Assembly (NCBI GenBank): GCA_947074295.1
Contig: CAMTPC010000029.1
Coordinates: forward strand, 1-33,475
Source: an uncultured Bacteroides sp.
Lineage (GTDB): Bacteria; Bacteroidota; Bacteroidia; Bacteroidales; Bacteroidaceae
Direction: 5' to 3'
Length of the DNA: 33,475 nt
The notes under the pieces: generated by a model
Told to the model about the DNA's origin: nothing
The model's input: only the letters and a program-made list of their open reading frames with translations
Database searches by the model: none
Shown: piece by piece, positions 1 through 9,440 of the stretch
Numbering within the stretch: position 1 is the stretch's first letter
Layout of the letters: each line of letters starts with the position of its first letter
Made by a program: the position numbers and the translations under genes

Positions 1-3000
1 CCCTTGCGATAGCTCATGGGGCTTACCTGATAGACATCCTTGAAGCACTTGCTGAAATAGCGGGAAGACGAGAACCCTATGCGGTCAGAGATCTCGGCGA
101 TGTTCAGTTCAGGGTTGTTGCGTAGCATCACAGCTCCTTTTTTCAAACGGATGGTCAAGATGAAATCATTCGGCGTCTGACCGGTCACCGCTTTCAGCTT
201 GGTGAAGAGGTTGGTGCGCGCCATCCCCATCTCACGCGCAAATATACTCACATTGAACTCCGTATTGTCCAGATGATTCTCGATGATGGCCATGGCCTTG
301 TCGAGCATATCTTTGTCCATTGGGTTGGTAGCTAGTATCTGCGCGAATGCCTGAGGCTGTCTGCTGAACTTCTCTTGCAGCTGTATGCGCGAGTTGACCA
401 GGTTGTTGCAACGTGACACCAGGATATTCATGTTAAACGGTTTCGTGATGTAATCATCGGCTCCCAGTTTCAGACCTTCTATGGTGTGTTCCACTGCGGT
501 GCGTGCGGTGAGCAACACCACAGGCAGGTGACAAGTATTGAACTCTCCCTTTATCTTCTTGCAAAGTTCTGTGCCCGACATGCGCGGCATCACGACATCG
601 CTCAGCACAATGCTGGGCATTTCTTGTTCGATCATCTCTAGTGCTTGCACGCCATCCTCGGCCGTGGTGACATGATAGAAGGTGCGGAATACGTCGGCCA
701 GCATCTCGCGGATGCCCGGATCGTCTTCTACGATAAGCATCTTTGCGTCGGATGGTTGTGGAGTAGGGAGGTCGGTGCTTAGAGCGGCTTCGGCCAGCAA
801 GGCGGCATTCTGTTGCGGCTGCTTAATGGATTGTATCACTTCCTCCTGATGTGTCACGATCTGTGATTCGGCGAACTGCTCTCTTCCAAGCTGCAGGATG
901 ATGGTAAATGTGCTTCCCTTGCCGGGTTCGCTCTCTACGCGGATATCGCCATGGTGCAACTCGATGATACCTTTGGTCAATGCCAATCCGATGCCTGTAC
1001 CTGCCCCTGTAGAGAGCGAGTTGAGTTGTTCGGTCTGGTAGAAGCGGTCAAAGATTTTGTCTATGTCGCTGGCATGTATGCCTATACCTGTGTCACTGAT
1101 ACGAATCACGGCGCGTTCGCTTTCATTGCGGACGCTCAGAGTGATGGTACCTCCTTCGGTAGAGTGTTTCAGAGCATTGGACAAGAGGTTGTTGATTACC
1201 TTCTGCATCTGTTTCTGGTCGTACCACACCTGTAGATCATCTTGATCCTTTTCGAAGATGAAACTGATCTTTTTCGTGTTGGTGTACTCGCGGAAGATCA
1301 AGTAGTTCTCGTAAAGGAAGTGTATGATGTTGTGGCGGCTGACGCGAATCTTCATGTGGCCTTGTTCTTGTTTGCGGAAGTCGAGCAGCTCAGTGATAAG
1401 CTCGCGTAGCTGAAGGCTACTTTTATAAATGCCCAATACCTTATTGTACACGGCAGGTGTGAAGCTCTGCAGCTGCAACAATGTTTCTACTTGTCCCACG
1501 ATGAGGGTGAGTGGGGTGCGGAATTCATGTGAGATATTAGTGAAGAAGCGCAGCTTGGACTGGTTCAGCGCCTCGATATCTTCGTTGTGCTTCTTTTCGT
1601 AACGGAGGGATTCCTGCAGGCGGATTTTGGCTCGATAGGCGCGTATCAGATAGATGGTGATGCAGGTGACCAGTATGAAATAGATGAGGTAGGCCCACCA
1701 GGTGAGGTACCAAGGAGGTAAAACGTGTATCTGCAATCTTGCCATTTCTACATCATTGTTTTCGGCTTTTACCGTCAAGGTGTATCGGCCGGGATTCAAG
1801 TTGGTGTAGGTGATATTGCTGTGTCCGCGTTCCAAGATATTCCATTGGCTGGAGAAACCCTCTAGCTGGTAGAGTATGGTGTTGCGGTTGGCAGGGATAT
1901 GGTTGGAGGTGGAGAAGTCTATGCTGAACACGTTCTGATCGGCCTTGAGGGTAATCTCGGAGGTGTAGCATAGGTCTTCTTTCAAGATGCCAGTAGAGTC
2001 GCCCGGCGCTATCTCGCGGTTGTTGACAGAGAGACGCGAGAGTATGATCTTATAGGGTTTGCTTTCGAACTGCAGGTCTTCTTCGTGGAAGGAGATCATA
2101 CCTTGTACTCCGCCTAGATAGATCTCGCCCGACTGTGACACGAAAAGGGCATTCTCGTTGACAGCGGACAGGGGGAAACCATTCTCGGCACTGAAGTTTT
2201 GGAAACGCTGCGTCTTTTTGTTGAATATGGAAAGTCCTTCGCTGGTACTCAGGAAGAGCTTGTTCTTGTTGCTGGGTGATTCGTGTATCTCGTAGATACA
2301 GTCACTGGTGAGACCATTGTTCATCATGTCGAAGTTGGTGAAGTTGTGCTTCTCCGGGTTGTAGCGGTCTAGTCCACTACCCGAAGTGGCAAACCAAAGG
2401 TTGCCTTCGCTGTCTTGCATGATGCTGTTGATGTTGTTGTTGCTCAAGCTATGGGGTTGGCGAGCATCGTGACGGTAGTTGATCAATTCGTCGGTGTCGA
2501 AGTTATAAGAAAATACGCCTTCGCCTGTGGCAGCGATCCATAACAGGTTGTTGTCATCTACCAATAGGTCGGATACCATTTTGATGTTGCGTCCTTCCTT
2601 GAAGTTCTTGAAAAGCTGGGTGCAATTCCCACTGGCTATGTCAAAACGCACTACGCCATTCTGCGTGGCCACGATAAGGTCATCTTTATAGGGAGTGATG
2701 TCGCGCACGATATCCGAAGGCAAAGTGGTTGCATCTCCTTCACGATGGCGGTAGCGTGTGAAATTGCCGGTTTTAAGATCTAGCTTATTGAGTCCTCCCA
2801 AATGGGTGCCGATCCACATGACATCAGCGTCCTTATCGAAGTAGATTGATTTCACATTGTTGCGCGAGAGGCTGTTGGCTTTGCCTTCGTTGAGTATCCA
2901 TTTGTATTCGCCGCTGTCTTTGTTATAGATGTTCACGCCGCCTCCTTCGGTACAAATCCAGAGGTTATTGTTGTTGTCCTCGGTCATTCGCCCCACGATA

Positions 3001-4013
3001 GGTATGCTGAGACCCTTGCCCGGCTCATCGGCGCGGTCATGCCGTTTGTAGATCTCGAACTCGGGATTGAAGTAGTTGACACCCCCAAAGTAGGTTCCCA
3101 TCCAGATGGTGCCTTGTTGGTCTTTCACAATGCACCAGATGGAGTTGTGGGTCAGACTTCCCGTACCGCTTATCGAGTTGTACAGCTCGAATCTGCGTGT
3201 GGTCTTGTTGTAAAGGTTCAGCCCATTGAAGGTGCCTATCCAGATATTGCCTAGGTTGTCTTCGTTGCACGAGCGTACGAAGTTGGAGGAGATACTATTG
3301 CTAGATGCGTCATGGCGCATATTCTCCACACTGCCATCGGGTAGTATATGGTAAAGTCCATGGCTCCAGCTACCTATCCAAAGCTCTTGATTCGTATCTT
3401 CGTAAATGCTGATGATGTCACCTTGTGGGATGGGGTTACGTAGTTGCTTGTCTTTTGAAAGGACCGACACACCGCTGCCGCCTGTGCCCATCCACAGATT
3501 GTCATCGCCATCCAGGTGCAGGCAACTGATGGTGATGTCATTACCGGGTAACCGGAAGAAGAAGTCGAAATTCCGAGTGTTCTCATTGAAGATATACACT
3601 TCGTCTTTCTTGCCGATATATAGTTTCTTATTGAAATAAATGCTGTTGATATTGCCCTCTAGAAGGGTAGTGAAGGTCTGTGTCAACATATTAAACTCAG
3701 CCACGCCATCGGTGCACAGCAGATACACTTTGCCATCGCCATTGCCCACGATGCGGAGCACGTTGTTGCAGAACAGACTGTTGGGGTTGTTCTTTTCCAA
3801 CTTGTAGGTCTTGATATCGTTCCCATTATAGCGGTTGAGGCCTTCGCGCGTGCCAATCCAAAGAGTACCCCACTCGTCGGCATAGAGGTTGTTTACCGAA
3901 AACTGAGACAAGCCTTCGTCCGTGGTGATGTGTCTGAAGGTGATGTCGGGTTTTTGCGAAAAAGCGAATAATGTGGTTGCTAAAAGACAGAATAATATGG
4001 TTAACTTTCTCAC
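1..4013 (-). CDS. Hybrid two-component system (HTCS) regulator, 3' end cut by window edge
   Basis: One-protein signalling system: periplasmic glycan sensing, autophosphorylation, phosphotransfer and DNA binding. Reading the minus strand gives about 1337 residues, open at the left edge. An N-terminal signal sequence (about 1-22) is followed by repeated WIGT/LWIG blades (two reg_prop propellers, about 30-690), a Y_Y_Y domain, a membrane helix near 768-793, HisKA with His829 in SHEFRTPLT, HATPase with DTGIGI and GTGIGLAL, a receiver with phospho-acceptor Asp1139 in VLSDVVMP, and an AraC helix-turn-helix from about 1235 that reaches the typical SPMSYRK end, so only a few residues are missing. The start is GTG at 4013; no in-frame ATG lies upstream. 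HTCS proteins usually activate an adjacent PUL. Since this gene points left, its targets are probably outside the window. The ligand cannot be told. Confidence 0.95.
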   Translation of the reverse strand, partial: MRKLTILFCLLATTLFAFSQKPDITFRHITTDEGLSQFSVNNLYADEWGTLWIGTREGLNRYNGNDIKTYKLEKNNPNSLFCNNVLRIVGNGDGKVYLLCTDGVAEFNMLTQTFTTLLEGNINSIYFNKKLYIGKKDEVYIFNENTRNFDFFFRLPGNDITISCLHLDGDDNLWMGTGGSGVSVLSKDKQLRNPIPQGDIISIYEDTNQELWIGSWSHGLYHILPDGSVENMRHDASSNSISSNFVRSCNEDNLGNIWIGTFNGLNLYNKTTRRFELYNSISGTGSLTHNSIWCIVKDQQGTIWMGTYFGGVNYFNPEFEIYKRHDRADEPGKGLSIPIVGRMTEDNNNNLWICTEGGGVNIYNKDSGEYKWILNEGKANSLSRNNVKSIYFDKDADVMWIGTHLGGLNKLDLKTGNFTRYRHREGDATTLPSDIVRDITPYKDDLIVATQNGVVRFDIASGNCTQLFKNFKEGRNIKMVSDLLVDDNNLLWIAATGEGVFSYNFDTDELINYRHDARQPHSLSNNNINSIMQDSEGNLWFATSGSGLDRYNPEKHNFTNFDMMNNGLTSDCIYEIHESPSNKNKLFLSTSEGLSIFNKKTQRFQNFSAENGFPLSAVNENALFVSQSGEIYLGGVQGMISFHEEDLQFESKPYKIILSRLSVNNREIAPGDSTGILKEDLCYTSEITLKADQNVFSIDFSTSNHIPANRNTILYQLEGFSSQWNILERGHSNITYTNLNPGRYTLTVKAENNDVEMARLQIHVLPPWYLTWWAYLIYFILVTCITIYLIRAYRAKIRLQESLRYEKKHNEDIEALNQSKLRFFTNISHEFRTPLTLIVGQVETLLQLQSFTPAVYNKVLGIYKSSLQLRELITELLDFRKQEQGHMKIRVSRHNIIHFLYENYLIFREYTNTKKISFIFEKDQDDLQVWYDQKQMQKVINNLLSNALKHSTEGGTITLSVRNESERAVIRISDTGIGIHASDIDKIFDRFYQTEQLNSLSTGAGTGIGLALTKGIIELHHGDIRVESEPGKGSTFTIILQLGREQFAESQIVTHQEEVIQSIKQPQQNAALLAEAALSTDLPTPQPSDAKMLIVEDDPGIREMLADVFRTFYHVTTAEDGVQALEMIEQEMPSIVLSDVVMPRMSGTELCKKIKGEFNTCHLPVVLLTARTAVEHTIEGLKLGADDYITKPFNMNILVSRCNNLVNSRIQLQEKFSRQPQAFAQILATNPMDKDMLDKAMAIIENHLDNTEFNVSIFAREMGMARTNLFTKLKAVTGQTPNDFILTIRLKKGAVMLRNNPELNIAEISDRIGFSSSRYFSKCFKDVYQVSPMSYRK

Positions 4014-4046
4014 TTCTATAAGATTAATATAGTTGATACATTCCTG

Positions 4047-4079
4047 CAAATATAGGGTTTTAATCTTACAACTCTCAAC
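4047..4079 (-). promoter_or_regulatory. Bacteroidota-type promoter of the HTCS gene
   Basis: On the minus strand a GTTG (-33, bases 4076-4079) is followed after 21 bases by TATATTTG (-7, bases 4047-4054), which matches TAnnTTTG exactly. It sits about 34 bases before the GTG start and supports that start. Confidence 0.6.
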
Positions 4080-4101
4080 GAATAAGCTATATTAAGTGTT
4101 G

Positions 4102-4134
4102 TTTGCTTTTTGTAGGCAACAATTCGTATATTTG
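4102..4134 (+). promoter_or_regulatory. Bacteroidota-type promoter of the CBM9-like gene
   Basis: TTTG at 4102-4105, a 21-base spacer and TATATTTG at 4127-4134 match the consensus exactly. Transcription would begin near 4140, so the open frame that could start at 4103 must begin further in. This decides the start of the next gene. The promoter is back to back with that of the HTCS gene, 22 bases apart. Confidence 0.7.
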
Positions 4135-4201
4135 TCTCCGATCACCTGATTTAAGGTGTTCGGCTTTAAATAAAATGTACCCGTATAACTTAATCATGCT
4201 T

Positions 4202-4843
4202 ATGAAAGTAAAGAAACTACCCATAGCTTCTGTCGAGGCTATTGACCTACCTGCACTATTCGATAAAGAAGGTATCGAATTTCAGCCTATCCAGAATGTG
4301 AATTGGGCCGAGTATTCTTATCGTCCAGATGTTCAGTTCCGCATTGCACATACCGAAGACGCTTTTCTACTCCACTTTAAAGTGACCGAAGCGAGTGTGC
4401 GTGCCCAATATGGGAAAGATGACGGTGATGTGTGGACCGATTCGTGCGTGGAGTTTTTCTGTATACCTGGCGGCGATGGGGTTTATTATAACCTGGAATG
4501 CAACTGCATCGGAACAATACTTATTGGAGCGGGCCCCGAACGCGGCAATCGCCTACGTGCCACCGAGGAGGTGACAGGCCAAGTGAAAAGATGGGCTACC
4601 CTGGGCAATCAGCCTTTTGAGGAGCGATTGGGCGAGTGTGCTTGGGAAGTGGCGCTGGTGGTGCCCTATAGTGCCTTCTTCTTGCACCAGATCAAGACAC
4701 TCGATGGGCAGATCGTACCAGCTAATTTCTATAAATGTGGCGATGAACTGCAAACTCCTCATTTTCTTTCGTGGAATCCTATCCCGATAGAAAAGCCAGA
4801 CTTCCACCGTCCCGATCATTTTGGGAAACTGGAAATGGAATAG
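4202..4843 (+). CDS. Carbohydrate-binding family 9-like (CBM9/DOMON-like) protein
   Basis: Protein of 213 residues resembling the stand-alone CBM9-like proteins common in Bacteroidota. The recognisable core is DVWTDSCVEFF, the typical CBM9 strand where a Trp precedes an acidic, Glu-rich strand, together with a YYNLECNCIG stretch and a C-terminal HFLSWNPI. No signal peptide is seen, so it may act inside the cell, or the secretion signal is absent in this subfamily. I chose the ATG at 4202 (MKVKKLP) because the promoter at 4102-4134 excludes the longest frame; ATG 4175 and ATG 4196 are alternatives. Followed by a strong terminator, so it is monocistronic. A sugar ligand is inferred from the family only. 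It is divergent from the HTCS gene. Confidence 0.8.
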   Translation: MKVKKLPIASVEAIDLPALFDKEGIEFQPIQNVNWAEYSYRPDVQFRIAHTEDAFLLHFKVTEASVRAQYGKDDGDVWTDSCVEFFCIPGGDGVYYNLECNCIGTILIGAGPERGNRLRATEEVTGQVKRWATLGNQPFEERLGECAWEVALVVPYSAFFLHQIKTLDGQIVPANFYKCGDELQTPHFLSWNPIPIEKPDFHRPDHFGKLEME

Positions 4844-4860
4844 GTCTAAAAAAAATCAAA

Positions 4861-4887
4861 AGGCATCTCGGGGGGAGATGCCTTTTT
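4861..4887 (+). terminator. Rho-independent terminator after the CBM9-like gene
   Basis: Perfect nine-base-pair stem AGGCATCTC / GAGATGCCT with a GGGGG loop, followed by TTTTT. A-rich sequence on the left side means it could also work on the minus strand, but no minus-strand gene needs it. Confidence 0.9.
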
Positions 4888-5354
4888 GTCGTCAAAAAAG
4901 TCCAAATGAGGGCTATTAAACTCATCTGGCTAATTGCCTTGGGGGATTGTCGTATGCGCTTTGATCTAAACCTTACGCCTCTTAAAAGAAAGAGTTTATA
5001 ATGCCCTACTTGTGTTATGCTTTAGTGTCTGCAAAGATACTCAATAGGTTGAGTAGGGACTGTATAAAGCGATTTACAAAACGATATACATTGTGTAAAA
5101 TCACCCATATATCTCGCTTTGACAGCTTTATGGGATTTGTTTTTCAACTGTTTACTATTCAATTTGTCTCATTTGCACCATTATTTTGTTGCTCAACTTA
5201 TATTTACAAAAAAATAGCGAAAGACGCTGTGATTGATAATAATTCTATATATTTGTGTTTTATCTCTATCGCAGACTGTGCATTGGCTAACCATCTTATC
5301 GCCAGTTTGTGTAATACAACAGAATAAACGGATGTGAACTCAAACATATGCTCT
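4888..5354. other. Intergenic stretch without a supported gene
   Basis: Two overlapping small open frames are possible here, but both lack a recognisable product, a leader and biased codon use. The only regulatory candidate is a TATATTTG box at 5248-5255 that could be the -7 element for the downstream TPR gene; no TTTG lies at the right distance before it. Confidence 0.5.
5248..5255 (+). promoter_or_regulatory. Candidate -7 box for the TPR/aspartyl protease gene
   Basis: TATATTTG matches the Bacteroidota -7 consensus, about 100 bases before the chosen start, but the expected -33 TTTG is missing 19-21 bases upstream. It is therefore a weak call. Confidence 0.35.
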
Positions 5355-7406
5355 ATGCTGAAAAAAACTATTCTTCTGATGACCTTATTGTGCGTTACTA
5401 CTCTCCATGTGATGGCACAGAAGAAATCCACTCAAAAAGATTCATATAACTATACACGTGGTGTGGAGGCAGTGAAAAACAATGATCTTGAGGAAGGATT
5501 CAACTATCTACAAAAGGAGCTGGATGAAAGTCCCAATAATGGTTATGCCTGGGGATGGATGGCCTCCCTATACATGAAGAAAAACGAATACGGAGCGGCA
5601 CTCAACTCCATCAATAAGTCAATCCAATATCTGCCCAATAAAGACAAGCATTTCCGTTCGTATGCCTACTCACTTCGTGGTGATATCTATTATGAACAGC
5701 TGAACGAAAACGAAAAAGCGCTCGCTGATTATAATCAAGCCGTTGAACTTGATCCCAGCAATGTGGATCGTTATGAGAATCGGGCGAATCTATATTACTA
5801 CACGAAGCGATACGACAAAGCGGAAACTGATTACCGAAAAATCATCGCTCTCGACGAAGGTGGGGTTTTGGGTTATATGGGACTGGGACGCAACGCTAAT
5901 GCACTCGGCAACTACGAAGAGGCTATCCGCCAGTTTGACCAAGTTATAAAAATGCACAATGATTATCCATCAGCCCATTCTTTTAGGGCAGAAAGCAACA
6001 CATTGCTGGGCAACTTCACAGAAGCTGTAGATGATGTGATAGCGGCACTGGAGATAGGTTATGAATCCAAGGCCTACTATTACGTAAGGCTATTGGCCGA
6101 CTCTGCATTTGTTCCGCTTAGCGCTAAGCTCAAAGCGAAGGTTCTGAAGAACCCCAACAATGATTATTGGCCTTACTACCTCGGTACTGTGTATCAGAAA
6201 GCGGATAAATTCAAGGATGCTATTCTGTATTTTCAGAAGAGCTATGATTTAGACCCATCTCCAGGTGTGGCCTACTCAATAGCAAACTGCTATAACGAGC
6301 TGGGCAATAACACTGAAGCCTTGGCCATTATCGACCATCAGCTGGAAGAGGATTCGCTGGATTATAATTTCCTCGGGATAAAGATTAAGGTGCTCAACGA
6401 AATGGATCGCTTGGATGAGGCTTTGGCCCTGGCTAAGAGATATGTGGATTACTATCCCGATGACTCATTCATCTATTTGCAACGCGGATATCTTTATGAA
6501 TGCTTTTCCAATACAGACGCCGCATTCGATGATTTCAATACCTCTATCTTGCTTGGTTCCCAATTGCCTAACCCCTTCATGGCACGTGGGCGTATAAGCC
6601 TCGAGAGAGGAGATACCCTAGCAGCCTACGCCGATTTTACCAAGTGCTTGGAGATGGACGAGAAATCCGATACCCCAGGTCGAAACAAGGGGCTAGTCTC
6701 ATTCTATATGGGCGAAGCTGATATGGCCAAAGCCGCGCAGCAGATCTATTTGGCAGAGAATCCCGATAAGTATGGTTATTATAATACAGCCTGCCTGTAT
6801 GCACTCTTAGACGAGGAAGAGCCGGCTTTGAACTATCTGCGCACCGCATTGGAAAAGGGATATATTGCTTTCAATTTCATACGCCGTGACCCCGATTTCC
6901 GAACTTTGTGCACTAACCCTTTGTTCGAGGCACTGATCCAGGAGTTCGAACAAAAGAATACTGCAGAAAATCTAGGCTCCGACACTGCCGATAGCTTCAT
7001 TGAACGCATTGTCGAAATACCTTTCATGCCAGAGGGGGGAGTCTTCAAAGTAAACTGTCACATCAATAACTTGCCGCTTTACTTTATTTTCGACACGGGT
7101 GCTAGCGATATCTCTATATCGACTGTAGAAGCTACCTTTATGCTAAAGAACAATTATCTGACACCCGAAGATATACTAGGAAAGCAAAACTACATGACAG
7201 CCTCTGGCGAGATCAGTGAAGGAACAGTCATCAATCTTCGCAGCGTAAATTTTGGCGGCTTAGATCTGAGCAATATACGTGCCTCGGTGGTGAAAAGCCA
7301 GAATGCTCCCTTGTTGTTGGGGCAAACCGTACTAAAACGTTTGGGCAAAATAGAGATTGATAATGACAAAAGGGTGCTCAAAGTCTATTATAAAGAGAAA
7401 AAATAG
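5355..7406 (+). CDS. TPR-repeat protein with C-terminal retropepsin-like aspartyl protease domain
   Basis: Exported protein of 683 residues. A signal peptide (MLKKTILLMTLLCVTTLHVMAQ) is followed by many tetratricopeptide repeats from about residue 30 to 530, recognisable by A..DY..A..LDP and Y...G..Y motifs. The last 120 residues form a single-lobed aspartyl protease domain with the catalytic motif FDTGAS (Asp580), the type that works as a dimer. I chose ATG 5355 over GTG 5334, because it places the signal peptide at the N-terminus. TPRs usually mediate protein contacts; a periplasmic protease with a protein-docking scaffold is an inference. No operon partner is obvious: the next gene starts about 140 bases on and has its own candidate promoter. 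Confidence 0.85.
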   Translation: MLKKTILLMTLLCVTTLHVMAQKKSTQKDSYNYTRGVEAVKNNDLEEGFNYLQKELDESPNNGYAWGWMASLYMKKNEYGAALNSINKSIQYLPNKDKHFRSYAYSLRGDIYYEQLNENEKALADYNQAVELDPSNVDRYENRANLYYYTKRYDKAETDYRKIIALDEGGVLGYMGLGRNANALGNYEEAIRQFDQVIKMHNDYPSAHSFRAESNTLLGNFTEAVDDVIAALEIGYESKAYYYVRLLADSAFVPLSAKLKAKVLKNPNNDYWPYYLGTVYQKADKFKDAILYFQKSYDLDPSPGVAYSIANCYNELGNNTEALAIIDHQLEEDSLDYNFLGIKIKVLNEMDRLDEALALAKRYVDYYPDDSFIYLQRGYLYECFSNTDAAFDDFNTSILLGSQLPNPFMARGRISLERGDTLAAYADFTKCLEMDEKSDTPGRNKGLVSFYMGEADMAKAAQQIYLAENPDKYGYYNTACLYALLDEEEPALNYLRTALEKGYIAFNFIRRDPDFRTLCTNPLFEALIQEFEQKNTAENLGSDTADSFIERIVEIPFMPEGGVFKVNCHINNLPLYFIFDTGASDISISTVEATFMLKNNYLTPEDILGKQNYMTASGEISEGTVINLRSVNFGGLDLSNIRASVVKSQNAPLLLGQTVLKRLGKIEIDNDKRVLKVYYKEKK

Positions 7407-7510
7407 CTTGAAAAACGGTGAGATATACCAGTTTTAACGAACATTATCGAGTCAAAGCAGTTTCTTAATTACGGCGATTCTTTCTTTTTAGATATAATTC
7501 GTTAAATTAA

Positions 7511-7543
7511 TTGGGGTTAATTAGTTGATATACTCTATTTTTG
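7511..7543 (+). promoter_or_regulatory. Candidate promoter of the Ig-like lipoprotein gene
   Basis: TTGG at 7511-7514, 21 bases, then TATTTTTG at 7536-7543. The -7 box fits TAnnTTTG; the -33 is imperfect. If correct, transcription starts almost at the first ATG (7548), which would favour the second in-frame ATG at 7560 as the real start. Confidence 0.4.
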
Positions 7544-7547
7544 CGCT

Positions 7548-9440
7548 ATGCAAGAGAATATGAAAAGAGACAAAAGATGGTTCAAGAAGTTGTTGAGTGT
7601 CGCAATCATTGCTACACTCTTGTACTCTTGTGCCAGCATAGGTCGCCCCGATGGTGGCGCCTATGACGAAACGCCCCCCCGTTTTATACGCTCCACCCCT
7701 TCTGTAGGCGAGCTTAATGTAAAAAGGAAGAAGCTCACGTTGGAGTTTGACGAATTCATCAAACTCGAGAAAGCCAGTGAAAAGGTCGTCATCTCTCCTC
7801 CTCAGGTACAAATGCCCGAAATCAGTGCGGCGGGTAAGAAGATACATATCAACCTGCTCGATACCCTGAAGGCCAACACCACCTATACGGTCGATTTTTC
7901 GGATGCTATCGTAGACAACAACGAAGGCAATCCATTGGGTAACTTCACTTACTCCTTCTCTACGGGCGAAGTCATCGACACGATGGAGGTACGCGGTACG
8001 CTGCTCGAAGCTTCTAACTTGGAACCCATCAAAGGCATGTTGGTGGGGCTACATAGCAATGTGGAAGATTCTGCCTTCACCACCACACCCTTCGATCGTG
8101 TGGCACGTACTGATAGCCGTGGACGTTTCATCATCAAAGGCGTCGCACCAGGATCTTACCGTGTATTCGCCTTAGACGATACCGATCAGAACTTTATCTT
8201 TTCCCAGAAAAGCGAGAAAATAGCCTTCTTTGATTCGATCATTGTCCCTCGTTTGGAGGAACGCAGTCATTGGGATACTATCTTCCGCGATTCCTTGACC
8301 ATCGATACCATCTTCGAGCACAAATACACTCACTATCTGCCCGACCGATTGACACTGCGTGCTTTCACAGAAGATTTCACCCCCCAATACTTGATCAAGA
8401 ACGAGCGCCTCACTCCCGAGAAGTTCTCTTTTTACTTTGCAGCCAAGTCTGATTCACTCCCTGTGCTAAAAGGTTTGAACTTTGATGAGCGCGAAGCGTT
8501 TATTATTGAGAAGAATCCCCGCAATGATACCATTCATTACTGGGTAAAGGACTCATTGCTATTTCAACAAGACACATTGCGAGTGAGCCTGACTTATCAA
8601 TATACCGATACCACCAACTTACTGGTGCCACGTACCGATACTTTGAACTTGGTTTCGAGAGCTAAGAAGAAAGATGCGCCCGAACCCAAAAAGAAGAAAA
8701 AGAAGAAGAATGATGACGAAGAGGAGGAGGAAGAAACCGTATTCCTGGATGTCAATACCAATGCCCCTTCGAGTATGGATGTATATGGATCCGTTTCGTT
8801 TACGTTTAAGGAACCTGTCGTTTCGTTCGATTCATCTGCCGTGCATCTACAGCTAAAGGTGGATACCTTGTGGCAAGATATTCCCTTTGTGTTCGAACAA
8901 GACTCTACGAATATCATGCGCTACACGCTATATACTGACTGGGATTTCGCACAGGAGCTGCAGCTAACGGTTGACTCGGCGGCCATTGTCGGTCTGTATG
9001 GACTGCACAGCGATGCCATAAAGAAAGAGTTCAAGATCAAGAAGGAAGATGACTATAGCAATATATTCTTCAATATACCAGGGATTACCGAACCTGCTTT
9101 CGTGGAGTTGCTCACACCACAAGACAATGTGGTGAGACAGGCAAAGGTGGAAAACGGGATGGCCGACTTCTATTTCCTGTCGCCTGCAAAGTATGGTGCT
9201 AGACTCGTGATAGACCGAAACGGCAACGGACAGTGGGATACGGGTAATTATGAAGAAAATAGGCAGCCCGAGGAAGTGTATTATTATCCGCAACTGCTCG
9301 AGCCAAAAGCAAACTGGGATTTAAATCAAGATTGGAATATAAATGGCTTGACGCTGGATAGGCAAAAGCCTGATGATATGAAAAAACAGAAACCAGATGA
9401 AGAGAAAAAGAAAAAAACAAGAACCACGAATCGCAGGTAG
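7548..9440 (+). CDS. Ig-like (Big_5) domain lipoprotein
   Basis: Lipoprotein of 630 residues. A basic N-terminus and hydrophobic segment lead to the lipobox LYSC (Cys28). Next comes GRPDGGAYDETPPRF and a Big_5 Ig-like domain (about 35-130) with the typical end TYSFSTGE, then a carboxypeptidase-regulatory-like segment (about 145-200) and long beta-rich sequence. A Lys run directly followed by a Glu run lies near 381-398, and the C-terminus is a Lys-rich tail. ATG 7560 is an alternative start. The last 44 bases overlap the start of the DUF3108 gene in another frame, so the two are probably translated from one mRNA. An outer-membrane or periplasmic structural role is likely, but the function of this family is unknown. 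Confidence 0.85.
   Translation: MQENMKRDKRWFKKLLSVAIIATLLYSCASIGRPDGGAYDETPPRFIRSTPSVGELNVKRKKLTLEFDEFIKLEKASEKVVISPPQVQMPEISAAGKKIHINLLDTLKANTTYTVDFSDAIVDNNEGNPLGNFTYSFSTGEVIDTMEVRGTLLEASNLEPIKGMLVGLHSNVEDSAFTTTPFDRVARTDSRGRFIIKGVAPGSYRVFALDDTDQNFIFSQKSEKIAFFDSIIVPRLEERSHWDTIFRDSLTIDTIFEHKYTHYLPDRLTLRAFTEDFTPQYLIKNERLTPEKFSFYFAAKSDSLPVLKGLNFDEREAFIIEKNPRNDTIHYWVKDSLLFQQDTLRVSLTYQYTDTTNLLVPRTDTLNLVSRAKKKDAPEPKKKKKKKNDDEEEEEETVFLDVNTNAPSSMDVYGSVSFTFKEPVVSFDSSAVHLQLKVDTLWQDIPFVFEQDSTNIMRYTLYTDWDFAQELQLTVDSAAIVGLYGLHSDAIKKEFKIKKEDDYSNIFFNIPGITEPAFVELLTPQDNVVRQAKVENGMADFYFLSPAKYGARLVIDRNGNGQWDTGNYEENRQPEEVYYYPQLLEPKANWDLNQDWNINGLTLDRQKPDDMKKQKPDEEKKKKTRTTNRR

Noticed and set aside
4771..5327. Two small plus-strand open frames after the CBM9-like gene
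   Set aside because: The first runs through the terminator hairpin at 4861-4887, the second has no recognisable product or leader; both look like chance frames.
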